From: Valencia hispanica
Lineage: Eukaryota > Chordata > Actinopteri > Cyprinodontiformes > Valenciidae
Reading direction: 5' to 3'
DNA length: 64,000 bases
Assembly: GCA_963556495.2 (NCBI GenBank)
Contig: OY747702.1
Coordinates: forward strand, 24,433,903 to 24,497,902
Both the position numbers and the translations under genes were made by a program. Below are positions 31,787 through 43,099 of this stretch, piece after piece. Under the pieces are notes generated by a model. That model was given only the letters and a program-made list of their open reading frames with translations. It did no database searches and was not told the origin of the DNA. Each line of letters starts with the position of its first letter. Within the stretch, counting starts at the first letter, position 1.

Positions 31787-32806
31787 ATGAAGTCCAAAGA
31801 ACACACCCGACAGGTCAGGGATAAAGTTATTGAGAAATTTAAAGCAGGCTTAGGCTACAAAAAGATTTCCCAAGCCTTGAACATCCCACGGAGCATTGTT
31901 CAAGCAATCATTCTGAAATGGAAGGAGTATGGCACAACTGTAAACCTACCAAGACAAGGCCGTCCACCTAAACTCACAGGCCAAACAAGGAGAGCGCTGA
32001 TCAGAAATGCAGCCAAGAGGCCCATGGTGACTCTGGACGAGCTGCAGAGATCTACAGCTCAGGTGGGGGAATCTGTCCATAGGACAACTATTAGTCGTGC
32101 ACTGCACAAAGTTGGCCTTTATGGAAGAGTGGCAAGAAGAAAGCCATTGTTAAAAGAAAACCAAAAGAAGTCCCATTTGCAGTTTGCCAAAAGCCATATG
32201 GGGGACACAGCAAACATGTGGAAGAAGGTGCTCTGGTCAGATGAGACCAAAATGGAACTTTTTGGCCAAAATGCAAAACGCTATGTGTGGCGGAAAACTA
32301 ACACTGCACATCACTCTGAACACACCATCCCCACTGTCAAATGTGGTGGTGGCAGCATCATGCTCTGGGGGTGCTTCTCTTCAGCAGGGACAGGGAAGCT
32401 GGTCAGAGTTGATGGGAAGATGGATGGAGCCAAATACAGGGCAATCTTGGAAGAAAACCTCTTGGAGTCTGCAAAAGACTTGAGACTGGGGCGGAGGTTC
32501 ACCTTCCAGGAGGACAACGACCCTAAACATAAAGCCAGGGCAACAATAGAATGGTTTAAAACAAAAAATATCCATGTGTTAGAATGGCCCAGTCAAAGTC
32601 CAGATCTAAATCCAATCGAGAATATGTGGCAAGATCTGAAAACTGCTATTCACAAACACTGTCCATCTAATCTGACTGAGTTGGAGCTGTTTTCCAAAGA
32701 AGAATGGGCAAGAATTTCAGTCTGTAGATGTGCAAAGCTGGTAGAGACATACCCTAAAAGACTGGCAGCTGTAAGTGCAGCAAAAGGTGGTTCTGGAAAG
32801 CATTGA
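31787..32806 (+). CDS. Tc1-family transposase, DD34E, full length
   Basis: The enzyme excises the element and reinserts it at TA sites in the nucleus. The 339 residues match the ~340 of active Tc1 enzymes. Residues 1-110 form the paired helix-turn-helix DNA-binding region (KKISQALNIPRSIVQAII), with the hook-like GRPPKLT at 58-64 and a basic patch GRVARRKPLL at 113-122. The catalytic triad is complete: Asp152 (LWSDETK), Asp243 (EDNDPKH) and Glu278 (LNPIENMW), with 34 residues between the last two. The glycine box CGGGSIMLWGC is at 186-196 and has Cys where His is common. The end KRLAAVSAAKGGSGKH is typical. The ATG has a good context (CACCATGA), and no stop or frameshift is present. Catalytic competence is plausible but untested. 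Confidence 0.95.
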   Translation: MKSKEHTRQVRDKVIEKFKAGLGYKKISQALNIPRSIVQAIILKWKEYGTTVNLPRQGRPPKLTGQTRRALIRNAAKRPMVTLDELQRSTAQVGESVHRTTISRALHKVGLYGRVARRKPLLKENQKKSHLQFAKSHMGDTANMWKKVLWSDETKMELFGQNAKRYVWRKTNTAHHSEHTIPTVKCGGGSIMLWGCFSSAGTGKLVRVDGKMDGAKYRAILEENLLESAKDLRLGRRFTFQEDNDPKHKARATIEWFKTKNIHVLEWPSQSPDLNPIENMWQDLKTAIHKHCPSNLTELELFSKEEWARISVCRCAKLVETYPKRLAAVSAAKGGSGKH

Positions 32807-32811
32807 CTCAG

Positions 32812-33023
32812 GGGGGCGAATAATTACACACACCCCACTTTTCACTTATTTATTTGTATAAACAATTTGGAATCATGTATGATTTTCATTCCACTTCTCA
32901 CGTGTACACCACTTTGTATTGGTCTTTCACGTGGAATTCCAATAAAATTGATTCATGTTTGTGGTTGTAATGTGACAAAATGTGGAAAAGTTCAAGGGGG
33001 CTGAATACTTTTGCAAGCCACTG
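32812..33023 (-). repeat. Right terminal inverted repeat (IR/DR) of the intact Tc1
   Basis: The mirror of the left arm, with inner motif near 32812-32835 and outer motif ending GCAAGCCACTG at 33023. Confidence 0.85.
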
Positions 33024-33025
33024 TA

Positions 33026-35507
33026 ACTGTTGCTTTTTCAGTGCACAAACTGTTGCAGTTCACAAAAAAACCTACAAACCTCCTGGTATTGTTGCCTAGG
33101 TAGAAGTACTTCCAAACTTTACACCCCTTCAGACTTAGAAAAAATATAAAAACAAAAACTAGCTAATTTGGTGCTTTTCTTCAGCTTTGTTGTTAAATTG
33201 TAGCTCTGGTGGAGTCAGCCAATCACTGGAGTTAAACTCTGCTTAGATTGCAACCAAGGGGAGCCTCCTCACATGACAATTGTTTAGGAAAACATCTGCA
33301 ACTTTTATTAAACATTTTTTTAAATAATGAAACTGACGTGTAGACCAAACAAATTCATGTCAACAACTTATTATAGTAAATGATGTATGTAACTCTCAGC
33401 AGCACTAATTTTGTCGGTTTTCTATTCGGACATACTGCAAAAACATTACAACAGTTTCTTGAACAGAGGAAATGAGTTGGCCAACAGGATGTGTCAGTGG
33501 TTTTGTCACAACCATAGAATATTTATGGGCCATAGCAAATAATGACCACTGTAGAACTTTGTTAAAGTGCAAAATGAAAACATAAAAGCAGAGAGCTGAA
33601 GAATTCAAAAGAGTCAAAACAGTTAAGTTTGTCAGTTTGATTCCAATATTTAACATGTCAGACCAGTCAGTTTTATAAATGCAAAGAGCCTGCAGTTGCT
33701 GCTGCCATTTAAGTGGGAAAAGTCATTGTACAGTAAAGCTTAGCAAGATAAAAACAAATCTCTTGATTCCTGCCAAATGCATCAGACTATTCGAAATAAA
33801 ATAATTTGAACATAAAAAGAAGTCTGTTTCACCATTATGTTTGCATAAATCCAAATACCTTCATTATCAGGAGATCCAGATGGACCCTGAAAGGAAATAA
33901 GTTAACAACTGATCGTATTGTAACAAGGGCTCAGACATTGTAGTATTATAGTATTTTTCTTCCTGTCTCAATCAGAAGAAAGCATTTCAGCAGGGGTCCG
34001 TTGTGGAGAAGAATAAATGGTGTGAGTGTTACCCTCAAAGTGACCCTGATGAGAAATCTGTGAAAGAAGCCTATATTTTATCTACAAAATAGGAAAAAAA
34101 TAATCTCCATACAGCCCTCTTAAATGCTAATTGAATAGTGGTGCAATGCCTCTGGCATCTTGTTGTCAGCTCATTTATGCAGCAATCCGTCTCAATCCTT
34201 CATATGATTCTCACTTTTGGCACACTCTCAATGAACTGCTCAATGTGGCATTGAAATTCAATTTAATAAATCCCTGTGCTCTGCCACAGCCTCTTTGCCA
34301 GAACTGTTTTACACGTTCCCTCGTCACAATAGCATTTTTTTGCCCAGAGATTTGTTCTTTAAACACACTTTTTTTTATTAAATCAGCATCATGTTTTGTA
34401 TTTGATTTATGTATCTGATTTAGAAGCACCAAGCTGCATGCAGGTTCAATAGCTTTGTGATTCAAGTAACCTCACAGAGCTGAAACACATTTAAGTGGCT
34501 TTCTTTGTCATGTTAAAATGGAGTCTTTAAGAAACATAAAGTCTTTTCTCAATGCTGCACTAATAAAAATGATGGATAACATGGGGGTCTGAGATGATTG
34601 GAGATAATTGGGTTACAGCCACATTATGTAATTCAAACGGTGCATGGAGACCAGGCAGGAGTGTCAGGCTTCTCCTGACTCCTCTCCAGCAGGCAGTGAC
34701 ACAAAGAGGCAAAACGCAGTCTGCTGCAGCAGAGAAACAGCCTGTTTCTGTATTCTAAAAGATATGAGATAAATTTTAAAAAGTCAAGACAAAATTCAAA
34801 GAGGTGTGTATGTTGGTGTTTTAAATATCAAAAAAGCATTGAATATATTTTAGGCGTTTTGACTGGTGTCCCTCTGAATTTGAGTGTAGGTTTTGGGAAA
34901 CAAAACTTCTTGGGTATGTCTTTCTAACTCATACACAATATTTCTGTCTAAGAGATTAGATGTGACAGATTTTTTTACCTCGGATAAATTCTCATTTCAC
35001 ATATCTGTTAGTGAGAAATACTGAGGTGACAGTTGCCCTGGTTTCCTGAACAGGTAAATGGCAACACTCTTTTCTGGCCAGACAGAGGACAAAGGTCAAT
35101 ACAGTTGATTCTGCAAAGTAACTGGTTTAAAATGCCACAACACTGTTTCTCTGTCAAGCCAAGAACTGAGTTGATGGTGTATGATAAGTCTACTATGTTT
35201 TTTTCTGTCTGATAAGATTACAAGATTACACAAAAGTCACCAAGCTGAAATTCATCAAACTTGATGGTGAGGTAGAGCCTGAATTAAAGAAAAAAAATGT
35301 GAATTTTACGGAACATCTTCATTGCTTAAAAAATGATTTACTTTTGTGAATATCCTGTGGTTCTGCAAGAAAAAAAAAAAGAATTTCTATTGAAAGGCAA
35401 TAACTTTCATGTAAATTTGGCTTGTGACACAGCTTGTCTTGTTGTTCTAATAGTTATTTTTTGTGCTTTAGCCGTAACTTTGTTTTGGTAATAACATTTA
35501 AATTAAT
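33026..35507. other. Repeat-poor non-coding stretch
   Basis: No element ends or domains. The 34120-34700 part is repeat-free with balanced composition and could be conserved non-coding DNA. A run of A lies at about 35369-35380. Confidence 0.4.
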
Positions 35508-35700
35508 TATATTAAATTCTGTTTATTTCTATAGCACCGATTCATAACATATTTTATCTCAAGGAAAGAAATTAATTAAATAACCCTAACCCTAACTCAT
35601 CACACTGTATGTATGTAACTTCCAAATTGATCCTAATTATCAAACAATGCTGTAAAGTTCAGTTTTTTATTTAAACTGATTTTAAAAAAGTTTTCTAAAG

Positions 35701-36301
35701 GGGCGTTCACACCGGTCAGCACGTCCAGCCAGCAGTGCAGCTAGATTACATGCAAAGTCAATGGTACCTACGCATCAAGTGGGCGTCAAGCTGCCCCGCA
35801 GCAAGTCAGAGCAGCTGGCATCAGCGCGTCGGCATAGCTGCTGCTCGGACGCATTGACAGACCGGCCGAGCAGCTGCCGCGTGAAGTTGGGAAAACTGAA
35901 CTCTGGGGCAGCAAACTCGGGGCGTCAACCGATCGTAGGGACTCTTTGTACTGACGTCATTACGCCTTCCATGCGTGGATCGGCAAGTCATTCATTCAAA
36001 ATAGAGGATCAACTAATCGTCGCTGTCTGTAATTTTCGTGCATTGTATGACTCTCTTCCTGTCTTTGTAAAAAGACAAAGATTAAAGAACCTTATTTGGA
36101 GAGAAAAATCGGAGTATATTGGAGTGCCAGGTAAGAAGTTAAATATTTTCTTTTAACTTTCTTGTTATCTTAGAAATCCCCGCCCACGCGCAGAAGTGCT
36201 GACGTACCGACGTGATGCGATGACGCGTGAGGTGGACTACAAAGTGTGTAAGCAGCTGGGTTTTAATTGACGCCTGGACGCGCTGACCGGTGTGAACGCC
36301 C
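35701..36301 (+). mobile_element. PIF/Harbinger-type derivative with a MADF-like exon
   Basis: Inverted ends: GGGCGTTCACACCGGTCAGC at 35701 and the exact reverse complement ending at 36301, extending as (A/G)CGTCCAG. The 601-bp element is CpG-rich and contains the start of a MADF-type accessory gene with a splice donor. PIF/Harbinger elements encode a transposase plus a Myb/SANT or MADF-like DNA-binding protein; only part of the latter remains. A clear three-base duplication could not be read. Confidence 0.7.
35996..36130 (+). pseudogene. MADF/Myb-like DNA-binding exon of a Harbinger element
   Basis: The frame reads IEDQLIVAVCNFRALYDSLP, then VFVKRQRLKNLIWREKSEYI and GVPG, matching the MADF pattern 'LIxxVxxxPxLYDxxxxxYKxxxxKxxxWxxIxxxxG'. 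The exon ends at a consensus donor CCAG|GTAAGA (intron from 36131). Where the family has an ATG before EDQL there is ATA (35998-36000 area), so the start is lost. In intact elements this protein helps bring the transposase to the DNA ends. An upstream frame from 35761 is open but has no domain. Confidence 0.6.
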
Positions 36302-36499
36302 TACAAGGACACCCACCAGAATGCACTGAGTCACTGACAGCATTCGCTCCTCTTAGACAAGCACGTAACGACAGTAGATAATCGCTAACAATGTGTTGCT
36401 GACTTTGCATCAGTCCTTCATACTGAGAATGCATGTAGGAGCATTGGAAAGGAAAACTTCCCTTTAACAGGTAGAAGCCTCCAACAGCAAACAAAGAAG

Positions 36500-37122
36500 G
36501 AACTCTGCTCAGCTGTGACCAAAACTACATATTTTTGGCCTATATGCAAAAGGCTATATGTGGTGCAAAGCTAATACTGACATCTCCCTCAACATTACAC
36601 TGAGAAACAAGGTGTTTCTCAGTTGTGGCATTATGTTTTGAGGGTACTTCTCTTCAGCAGGGACATCCAAGCTGGTCAGAGTTGATGGGAAGATAGATGG
36701 AGCTAAATACAGGGCAATCCTTGGAGAAAACCTGTTAAGAGTCTGCAAATAACGTGAGGCTAGTTGGAGGTTCCCATTCCAGCTGGTCAACAAACCTAAA
36801 ACTACAGTTAGTGCAACAATGGAACCTTTTAGTTTGAAGCATATTCATATGTTAAAGTTACCCAGTCAAGATCAGATTGAGAATCCGTGGCAAGACTTGA
36901 AAATGATTGTTCCCAGATGTTTTCCATCCAGTCTGAGTGAGATTGATTCATTTTGTACACTTTGTTTTTTGTGTGTACAATTTTTAAAACCATGTTTTGA
37001 TTTAGGAACTACTTTGAATTGATGTGACATAAAATCTAATTAAACATAAAAAGTTACTGTTGTAATGTAATCAAATGTGAAAAACTTAAAGAGGGAGGGA
37101 ATGTTTTTGAAAGACCCTGTAA
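36500..37122 (+). mobile_element. Decayed Tc1-type transposon
   Basis: Degenerate transposase text in order: ACCAAAACTACATATTTTTGG (W.DETK..LFG region), TTCTCTTCAGCAGGGACATC, GGTCAGAGTTGATGGGAAGA, then LKLPSQDQIENPWQDLK at 36855-36905 with the catalytic Glu of IEN-like context. It ends in GAAAGACCCTGTA at about 37122. Multiple stops and frame changes make it dead. The closest relative in the window is the intact element at 31418-33023. Confidence 0.75.
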
Positions 37123-37124
37123 AT

Positions 37125-38764
37125 TGCATACTAAATCCAATGTGAACTGAAGAAAAACAAGTTTGTTAGCAGAAAATCTTTTACTTTCCGATAGTGTGTC
37201 TATGCTCTTTAGCGTACAACACGTTGACTTTCATTTTCAAGCTTACTGCCACCCTGTTGGCCCCTTTGAATTCATTTGCCACCCCTGAAGTTGAGCTCCA
37301 GTCCAGCAGTCCCTCTCAGCGTGAGGTGGCAGAGCAGGTTAATTGCTGAGATTTGAATGTCGTGCTGTAACAGATGATTGTAGAGGAGAAAGTATGGCAT
37401 TAACACATAGATAACAGATTGCTATCTCACGCTCACGGCAGCCTGGTCTGGCATAATGGTGTCAGAGAGAAGAAATTTTAATCACATATGTATGTAATGA
37501 CATGAATCTAGAGAGTATGGATGAGTTAAAATAATAGATCATCTCCTTCCAGGTGAACAAATGCCCTGCATGAGTTGTATATGTCAGTGAGCTGTATCAT
37601 TCTCATCCTGAGATCAAAATTAAACCAGTTGCCAAATATATCTCAGAGCTACACGGATTAAAGCTACCACTCTAAATATCAGTGGAACATTTAAATAACT
37701 CAGTCTGGGTGGTAATATATCAAACAATGACCTTTAGGACTTATTGATGCTTAAGAAATATTTAATTAATAAAGTAAAGCTCCTTGTACCTAGAAGCTGA
37801 ACAGTTTCATAAAACACACCATACAACACACCAATGCATACTTGTTAATTATGCATTTTATGATATTTTATGACTTTCCGGATGAATATGGGCACCATAA
37901 GAAGAAAAGCTAATGATAGTATTTGTTTATCAAAAAGTTAAATTGATCACCCCAGTATGATGGATCTTCATACCAGGGTATCTGTTAGTCCTTACATGAC
38001 ATAGTTATCTTCAGGGTTAGTTTAAAAATGTTGCTGAGTTTCAAAAAAAAGGAATAACACTTTCCGCCCACATCAATGCAGGATTAGAGCCATCATCATT
38101 TTTAACCATGTGAGTTATTGGCTGACCAAAGCATTGTACAGGATGCAGAGCATAGAACATTGACAGGCCACCCACAGTGGGGTAGAGACTTCCTTCAGTA
38201 AATGCGATGTTGTGCAAGCTGTCATTTAAAAATTCTCACCTCAGGAGAAGATATTTAAATAATTAAAGTCCTTCACTGTGCTGTTTTTACAAACAGACTT
38301 AGCTTTTCATACATGCAATCTTTCTTCAAGAACCATCCACTAAAGTAAAGTGGACGGGTGGTATTAGGGGTCAACCCATTATCCCTACTAATGTGCTGTG
38401 AGATTGGTAGCTAATTGATATTGCATGCTAATTGATATTAGTTCTAGACACACCAGCAGCCTCCAACTACTGCCCACACAGATAAAATTAAGAGATGCTG
38501 TGGAGAAAAACTCATTTGGTTTAATCTTCTCTCTTTTCACGGTTGTGTCTTGGTGATTTTCATTTGATATTCTGAAATTTCACCAGAGAACATTCAACCA
38601 CACTTTAATTACTGCTGGGGAATTTTAAGTTCCTATTTACAACTCCCTACTAAGTAATACAGAGCAAGCAAATTTCCACTATTTTCACGAATAAATATTA
38701 TTTTTACTTTTGAAAATTCTCAAAGTGAGGGTTAGGATCATAATTCACAATGCTGTTTTTTGTG
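37125..38764. other. Repeat-poor non-coding stretch
   Basis: No element ends or domains are visible in 1.6 kb. Confidence 0.4.
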
Positions 38765-39085
38765 CTAATTGGATCTAGAAGCTGGTAAAGATACAGACTG
38801 TCCACTTGATGGTGTCTTGATGGAAGGCACCGCACCCAGCTTCAAAAGTAGGTTACTAGCGAAGCCCATTTCTTTTTTCCTGCCAGTTGGTGAAACATAT
38901 TTGACCCCATAAAAACAGTCTTCTCTGAAATGTTGACTCCAAACTGATGTGCGGTTTTTAATCTTGCTGTGACGAAGAAACTTAATCCATTTCTCTCTCA
39001 CTGCAGATAGTTTTGGTAAAGTATGAATGCTAATAATATCATTCTTCTTAGCATTGCAACCCGCTACAGCAAACAGGTGTTGATC
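38765..39085 (-). pseudogene. Third THAP-domain relic, zinc ligands mutated
   Basis: The minus strand reads FAVAGCNAKKND, SIHTLPKLSAVREKWIKFL, RTSVWSQHFREDCF and LLLKLGAVPSI, the full THAP layout in one open frame. Two zinc ligands are replaced: the first Cys by Phe (codon TTT at 39071-39073) and the third by Trp (TGG at 38939-38941); both are single-base changes from TGT or TGC/TGT. The second Cys and the His of CxxH remain. The frame ends just after a Ser/Pro-rich linker at 38765. A TACGTCAC site and GC-rich sequence lie upstream (39100-39200). It is a zinc-binding-defective relic of either a transposase or a host THAP gene. Confidence 0.75.
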
Positions 39086-39089
39086 CGCC

Positions 39090-39946
39090 TTCTTGTCTAC
39101 TCCTCATAACCTGAGCGGGCAGGGCAGAGTGGAGCAGGAGCTTGTAGCCCGCCCAGTGTGGTTACTACGTCACATACGCAGCCTGTTGCTTGTGTCAACG
39201 CGACGTTACGCGAGGTTAAAAAGCAAATATATTCCTGGCCTTAGACGGCCTTTTAGCGTCTGCTACTGATTCCCAGTGATTTGAAAGCAGAAATAGTCAG
39301 AAATGAGCTTAATTTTCTTAAGATATGTCCTCTAGCATCAGAAAAATGCCACAAGAACATTTTAACAACACGAAAAACACGGTTTTCATTGGAGGGGGTC
39401 TTCAAGCAGTGCTGTAATTAAGTTTTAACTTTGATTTTTGTATGTTTTAGACTGAGATGCTTGCTTCAGTGCAACAACTACAGTGAATTTATTATGTTGA
39501 TAAAAAAGAATGCAGGTGGACAATAACAAAAGAATAACTATTAGCAAATGTTTTAATATTTCAAAATAATATGCTGATAACTTAACGTATTTAAACATGT
39601 ATTTGAAATTGTATATCCATGTACAAGTACAGTTGTAAGTAAGTATTTTTTGTTGTTCCGGGGCGTGATACTGTATAGCCAGCAGCAGGGAAGATGATGC
39701 AGGGTCTTCACAGGTAAGGAGAGATTAGAACTTGCTGAGAGAACGAGATCCATTGCTGGGAGAAACCAGACAGGAATCAGGACAGGGTTATAACTTATAT
39801 TTCAGAATTACTCACATTCCTACTCCAAAATATATTTTATCTGTATTTTAATAGGTTACCCAGGATTGATGTCAATCAGTTAAACGGTGCATTCTGGACA
39901 TTTATCAGTGTAGATGAGATATCATTTTAGTTTGTGTGATTTGAGT
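39090..39946. other. Mostly unidentified
   Basis: The first 150 bp are GC-rich with CpG sites and may be the former promoter of the THAP relic. The remainder is AT-rich without recognised elements. Confidence 0.4.
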
Positions 39947-40625
39947 ACTACGGAGGCGTAGAGCTGCAACCCAGGTAAAAAAAACAATAGAGCTATATCA
40001 CATTATAATGTGAAAACTTTTGTTTGTACAATATATTATCATGTTCTTACAATATAATTTTCCCATTTTAACAATATACATGTTTATCATGTTCTTACAA
40101 TAAACATATTATATTGTAAGAACGTGATGATATATTGTACAAACATGAAATGTATATTGTTCGAACAATATATTTTATTGTAAGAACGTAAAATGTGCTG
40201 TGTTCAGAACCCCAAATCAAGCATATGTTGAGTTTGCTCACTTTTGAGAAATGGCAGCTGACCTGGTAGCAACATGGCAACAAACACGTTTTAGTTTTCT
40301 TCTCAGTGTACTCATGCTTATTTCAATACTGTCCAAGCTGTGCAATATCTCTCTATGTTCAGTCCAAGTATAAAATTTAACTTAATCAGTTCCAATAGAT
40401 GAGGCATTTTCTCAGTTGCTAATCTGTCCCATTCTCGAGTTCATGTTTCAAAATTATTGTTCGAATAATATATAACCCTTTATTGTTTGAACAATATACT
40501 TTTCATGTTTGTACAATAAAATATATTGTGCAAACAATATACTTTTCATGTTTGTACAATATATCATCACGTTCTCACAATATAATATGTGTATTGTAAG
40601 AACATGATAGGCATGTATACTGTTT
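39947..40625. repeat. Cluster of nested AT-rich palindromes
   Basis: Arms 40021-40058 and 40108-40145 are inverted copies with 2 mismatches in 38. Nearby 40153-40172 is a perfect 20-bp palindrome centred on TTCGAA. A second block at 40455-40615 repeats the words TTGTACAATATA, GTTTGTACAATA, ATTGTAAGAAC in both orientations. The left edge TACGGAGGCGTAGAGCTG (39951) recurs with one change as the reverse complement at 43267-43284, next to another palindrome. It is probably a family of hairpin-rich non-autonomous elements. Confidence 0.75.
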
Positions 40626-40639
40626 ATTTATATCCTGTG

Positions 40640-40775
40640 TTTCTCTGGGTTGCCCTGTGATGGACTGGCGACCTGTCCAGGGTGTACCCGCATCTCACCC
40701 AGTGACTGGGGGAGATAGGCACCAGCCCCCCGCAACCCTGTATAGGATGGATGGGAACAGATAATGGATGGATAG
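40640..40775 (+). repeat. GGATGGAT-tailed teleost repeat
   Basis: GCCCTGTGATGGACTGGCGA, CCTGTCCAGGGTGTACCCGC, AGATAGGCACCAGC and an AATGGATGGATA end give a near-complete copy of this dispersed LINE-derived/SINE-like end. Confidence 0.75.
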
Positions 40776-41948
40776 TGATGAGAGGAGATTTTTAAGTGAA
40801 AGCCTGCGCCTCGTGCTGCTATGCTACCAGTCCCTGACCAGTCTGCTGTCTGCTAACTCCTCTCTCCCAGTTCGTTTATCCTGTGGCAGAGTATAAAAAA
40901 GAATTACACATTCACACAATATATATGTTTGGGCATGCATGGGGAGAGATTCTCACCAGATCATCTCCAAAGAAATCTTCCCCATAAATGCATTTTATTA
41001 CTTTACAAAGTTATTACAAAACATTCTGAGAGACAGCCTTTCTTACAGGATCCAATCAGCTCAATAATACATATTCATATAGATGCAAAGTGTGCCTGTA
41101 GTCCGTCCCTAAAAGGTTAAGCCCCTTTTAATATATTCCTTTTGGTTGCTAAGCAGAAAACCTTCCTTCTCCCAACAGATGTTTCCTGTTTTTTTCAGAG
41201 AATTGTGACCCATTGTCTAACTCATATCCTGTTCTTAACAGTTTTGTCCATATAATCGTGACCGTTCCATTCTGACCCATGGGTCACATCCTCTGCTAAC
41301 ACTTTTCTGCATTTAGTTAATTATTTTAGCACATAACCCCTTCACCTTTTGGCCTGTGTATTCATTCAATGCTTGTTTAAAAGTTTTTATTTACAATAAT
41401 GGAAATACTTACTCATTATTTTGTGTAAAAAATATAAATAGTTTAATAAAATAATTCATTCTTATTGACCTAAAAAAGGAAAAGTTTACTCTGATTTCAT
41501 GTCACGACAATGAGAAAAAAACCAATGTTTAGATTGTGTAGCCAAATTACATTCAACCGTAGATTACAGCATTATCCGAATAAAAAAAGTGTAAAAAATA
41601 AATAAAATCATAAAACTACACAATTAAAACATAAGATTATTACCACCCATTACATACTGTCTGTCATATATTTCATTAAACTAAAACCAGAGCTAAGTTC
41701 CTAAACTAACTACACATAATGATTCGAGCAATAGCTAAACCTGATATTTTTATCCTAAATGGGGAGAAATTATTACCCTTTTTTTCTTTAACTTTATTGA
41801 GGTAATAATTAATTAGCAGCTCTCCTAGATTTTTGCCACTGAATTCAAGTTGGTTCTTAGATAGGATTTATTTATTTATTGGACAAAAAGGCTCACATTA
41901 ATTTTTTTAAATATTTGAATATCAAACTTTATAGTCAGATTAATGACT
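40776..41948. other. AT-rich stretch, nothing identified
   Basis: No domain, element end or RNA gene is visible. Confidence 0.45.
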
Positions 41949-42263
41949 TTAAAGCAACACTAAAGAGTTTTTTTTTACCTTAAAATAATGTTTTCCCGAA
42001 CTCGTGTCAGTGGTTGATCAACTCATAACAGGGTAAAACGGCACTTCTGCATTCGCTTTGCGGCCCTCTATCGGCCATAACAGCACTATGTAACTTTGGG
42101 TCGTCGGGTAGCGGTTTTGTAGTTCAAATGCGACTTGCTTTACGGCAGGCTTCACAAAAGCCGGTAGGTGGAGCGTCCTGCAAGGCTCTCTGGGTGGAGC
42201 ATACTCGGCAGGTACATATAAATGGAAGATACCTAGCAGCAGGTAGCTTGAACATTTGTCATC

Positions 42264-42430
42264 ATGACGGAGCCGAAATTGTATTCATTTGTACACTGGT
42301 GTTCCGACTATCTGTGCTACCCGCATGCACATTTCGATGTTACGTCACAATTCGCTTACTCAGCAAATCTGTCATCAAGAATTCCTACCTGGAAGATCCA
42401 TTTTGTCTGTTTTATTTCTTTGAAGTTTAC
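42264..42430 (+). other. Possible first exon inside the TTAA element
   Basis: The ATG at 42264 (context CATCATGACGG) opens MTEPKLYSFVHWCSDYLCYP..., and a consensus donor G|GTGAGT follows at 42431. I do not recognise the protein. The arrangement (promoter-like CpG sequence, ATG, donor) is what an accessory or transposase first exon would look like, but it could be chance. Confidence 0.3.
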
Positions 42431-43099
42431 GGTGAGTTTTATTCAAATTATTTTATTACTGGCTAATTTTTATTCAAAATATTTTAAGGCTTTCCTTAAG
42501 CTACTAGTTTCAAGTTTACATGACAGACCTTGTAGCCTATGTTAGTTTCACTTCTGTGATATCGTTACACTGTATGTAAACAAGTCCCATTAATTTGAGT
42601 CGTAGAGTAAATGCAGTGTATTTTGCGGGCTATTTGTGCTTATAATCATAGGCTACTACATTTTAATATTTTGGAGTAATAATACTACTATCTGCTCTAT
42701 GTCTTACTGGCTTGGTATATATTCATTAGCTGCTTTACAAACTAACAGATTTCCAGAGTGTGCTATTCATCTATAGGCCTATTTAACAGGTAGGATATTC
42801 TGATCATGGTTTTCCGTGCATCTCTATGTGCTAGTTTTAGCTTTATATTAAACGGGTAGCATGTTCTGTGGATTGAAAGAAAAGTTTTCGTTATTCATAA
42901 TTTTTTGCTATGTTAGGCAATACTGCTAAACTGCCACTTCAATCCCGTCACTTGCAAAATATTTTCCGATGATTATGTTTAACATCAAAGCTAACAGTTG
43001 CTGTTTTCGGCATGTAAACATACTTTTCAAGGGGTAGCACCGACAGATGCGCGCTACGGTAAGACATTGTGAGGAGGTAGAACAGATCGTCAGAATAGT

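Larger units (their letters stand above)
31418..33023 (+). mobile_element. Complete Tc1-type transposon with intact transposase
   Basis: A 1606-bp element flanked by TA (31416-31417 and 33024-33025). The terminal inverted repeats are about 212 bp (31418-31632 and 32812-33023), starting CAGTGGCTTGCAAAAGTATT, with roughly a dozen differences between arms by eye. Each arm has an outer and an inner copy of a TATTC(G/A)GCCCCCTT / AATTATTCAGCCCCCTTT motif, the IR/DR layout known from Sleeping Beauty-type elements. Between them lies an uninterrupted 339-codon transposase. This is the only apparently complete autonomous element in the window. Confidence 0.95.
35508..36500. repeat. Teleost interspersed repeat fragments flanking a Harbinger derivative
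   Basis: TTTATTTCTATAGCACCGAT then TCATAACATATTTTATCTCAAGG (35520-35565) and, beyond the Harbinger piece, TCAGTCCTTCATACTGAGAA and AACAGGTAGAAGCCTCCAAC (36410-36490) match the two halves of the repeat at 21980-23340. Two and a half telomere-like CCCTAA units lie at 35582-35597. Confidence 0.5.

Noticed and set aside
32091..32575. Minus-strand frames across the intact Tc1 transposase
   Set aside because: Antisense shadows of the real transposase frame.
35582..35597. Telomere-like CCCTAA repeats
   Set aside because: Only about two and a half units; too short to be an interstitial telomere tract.
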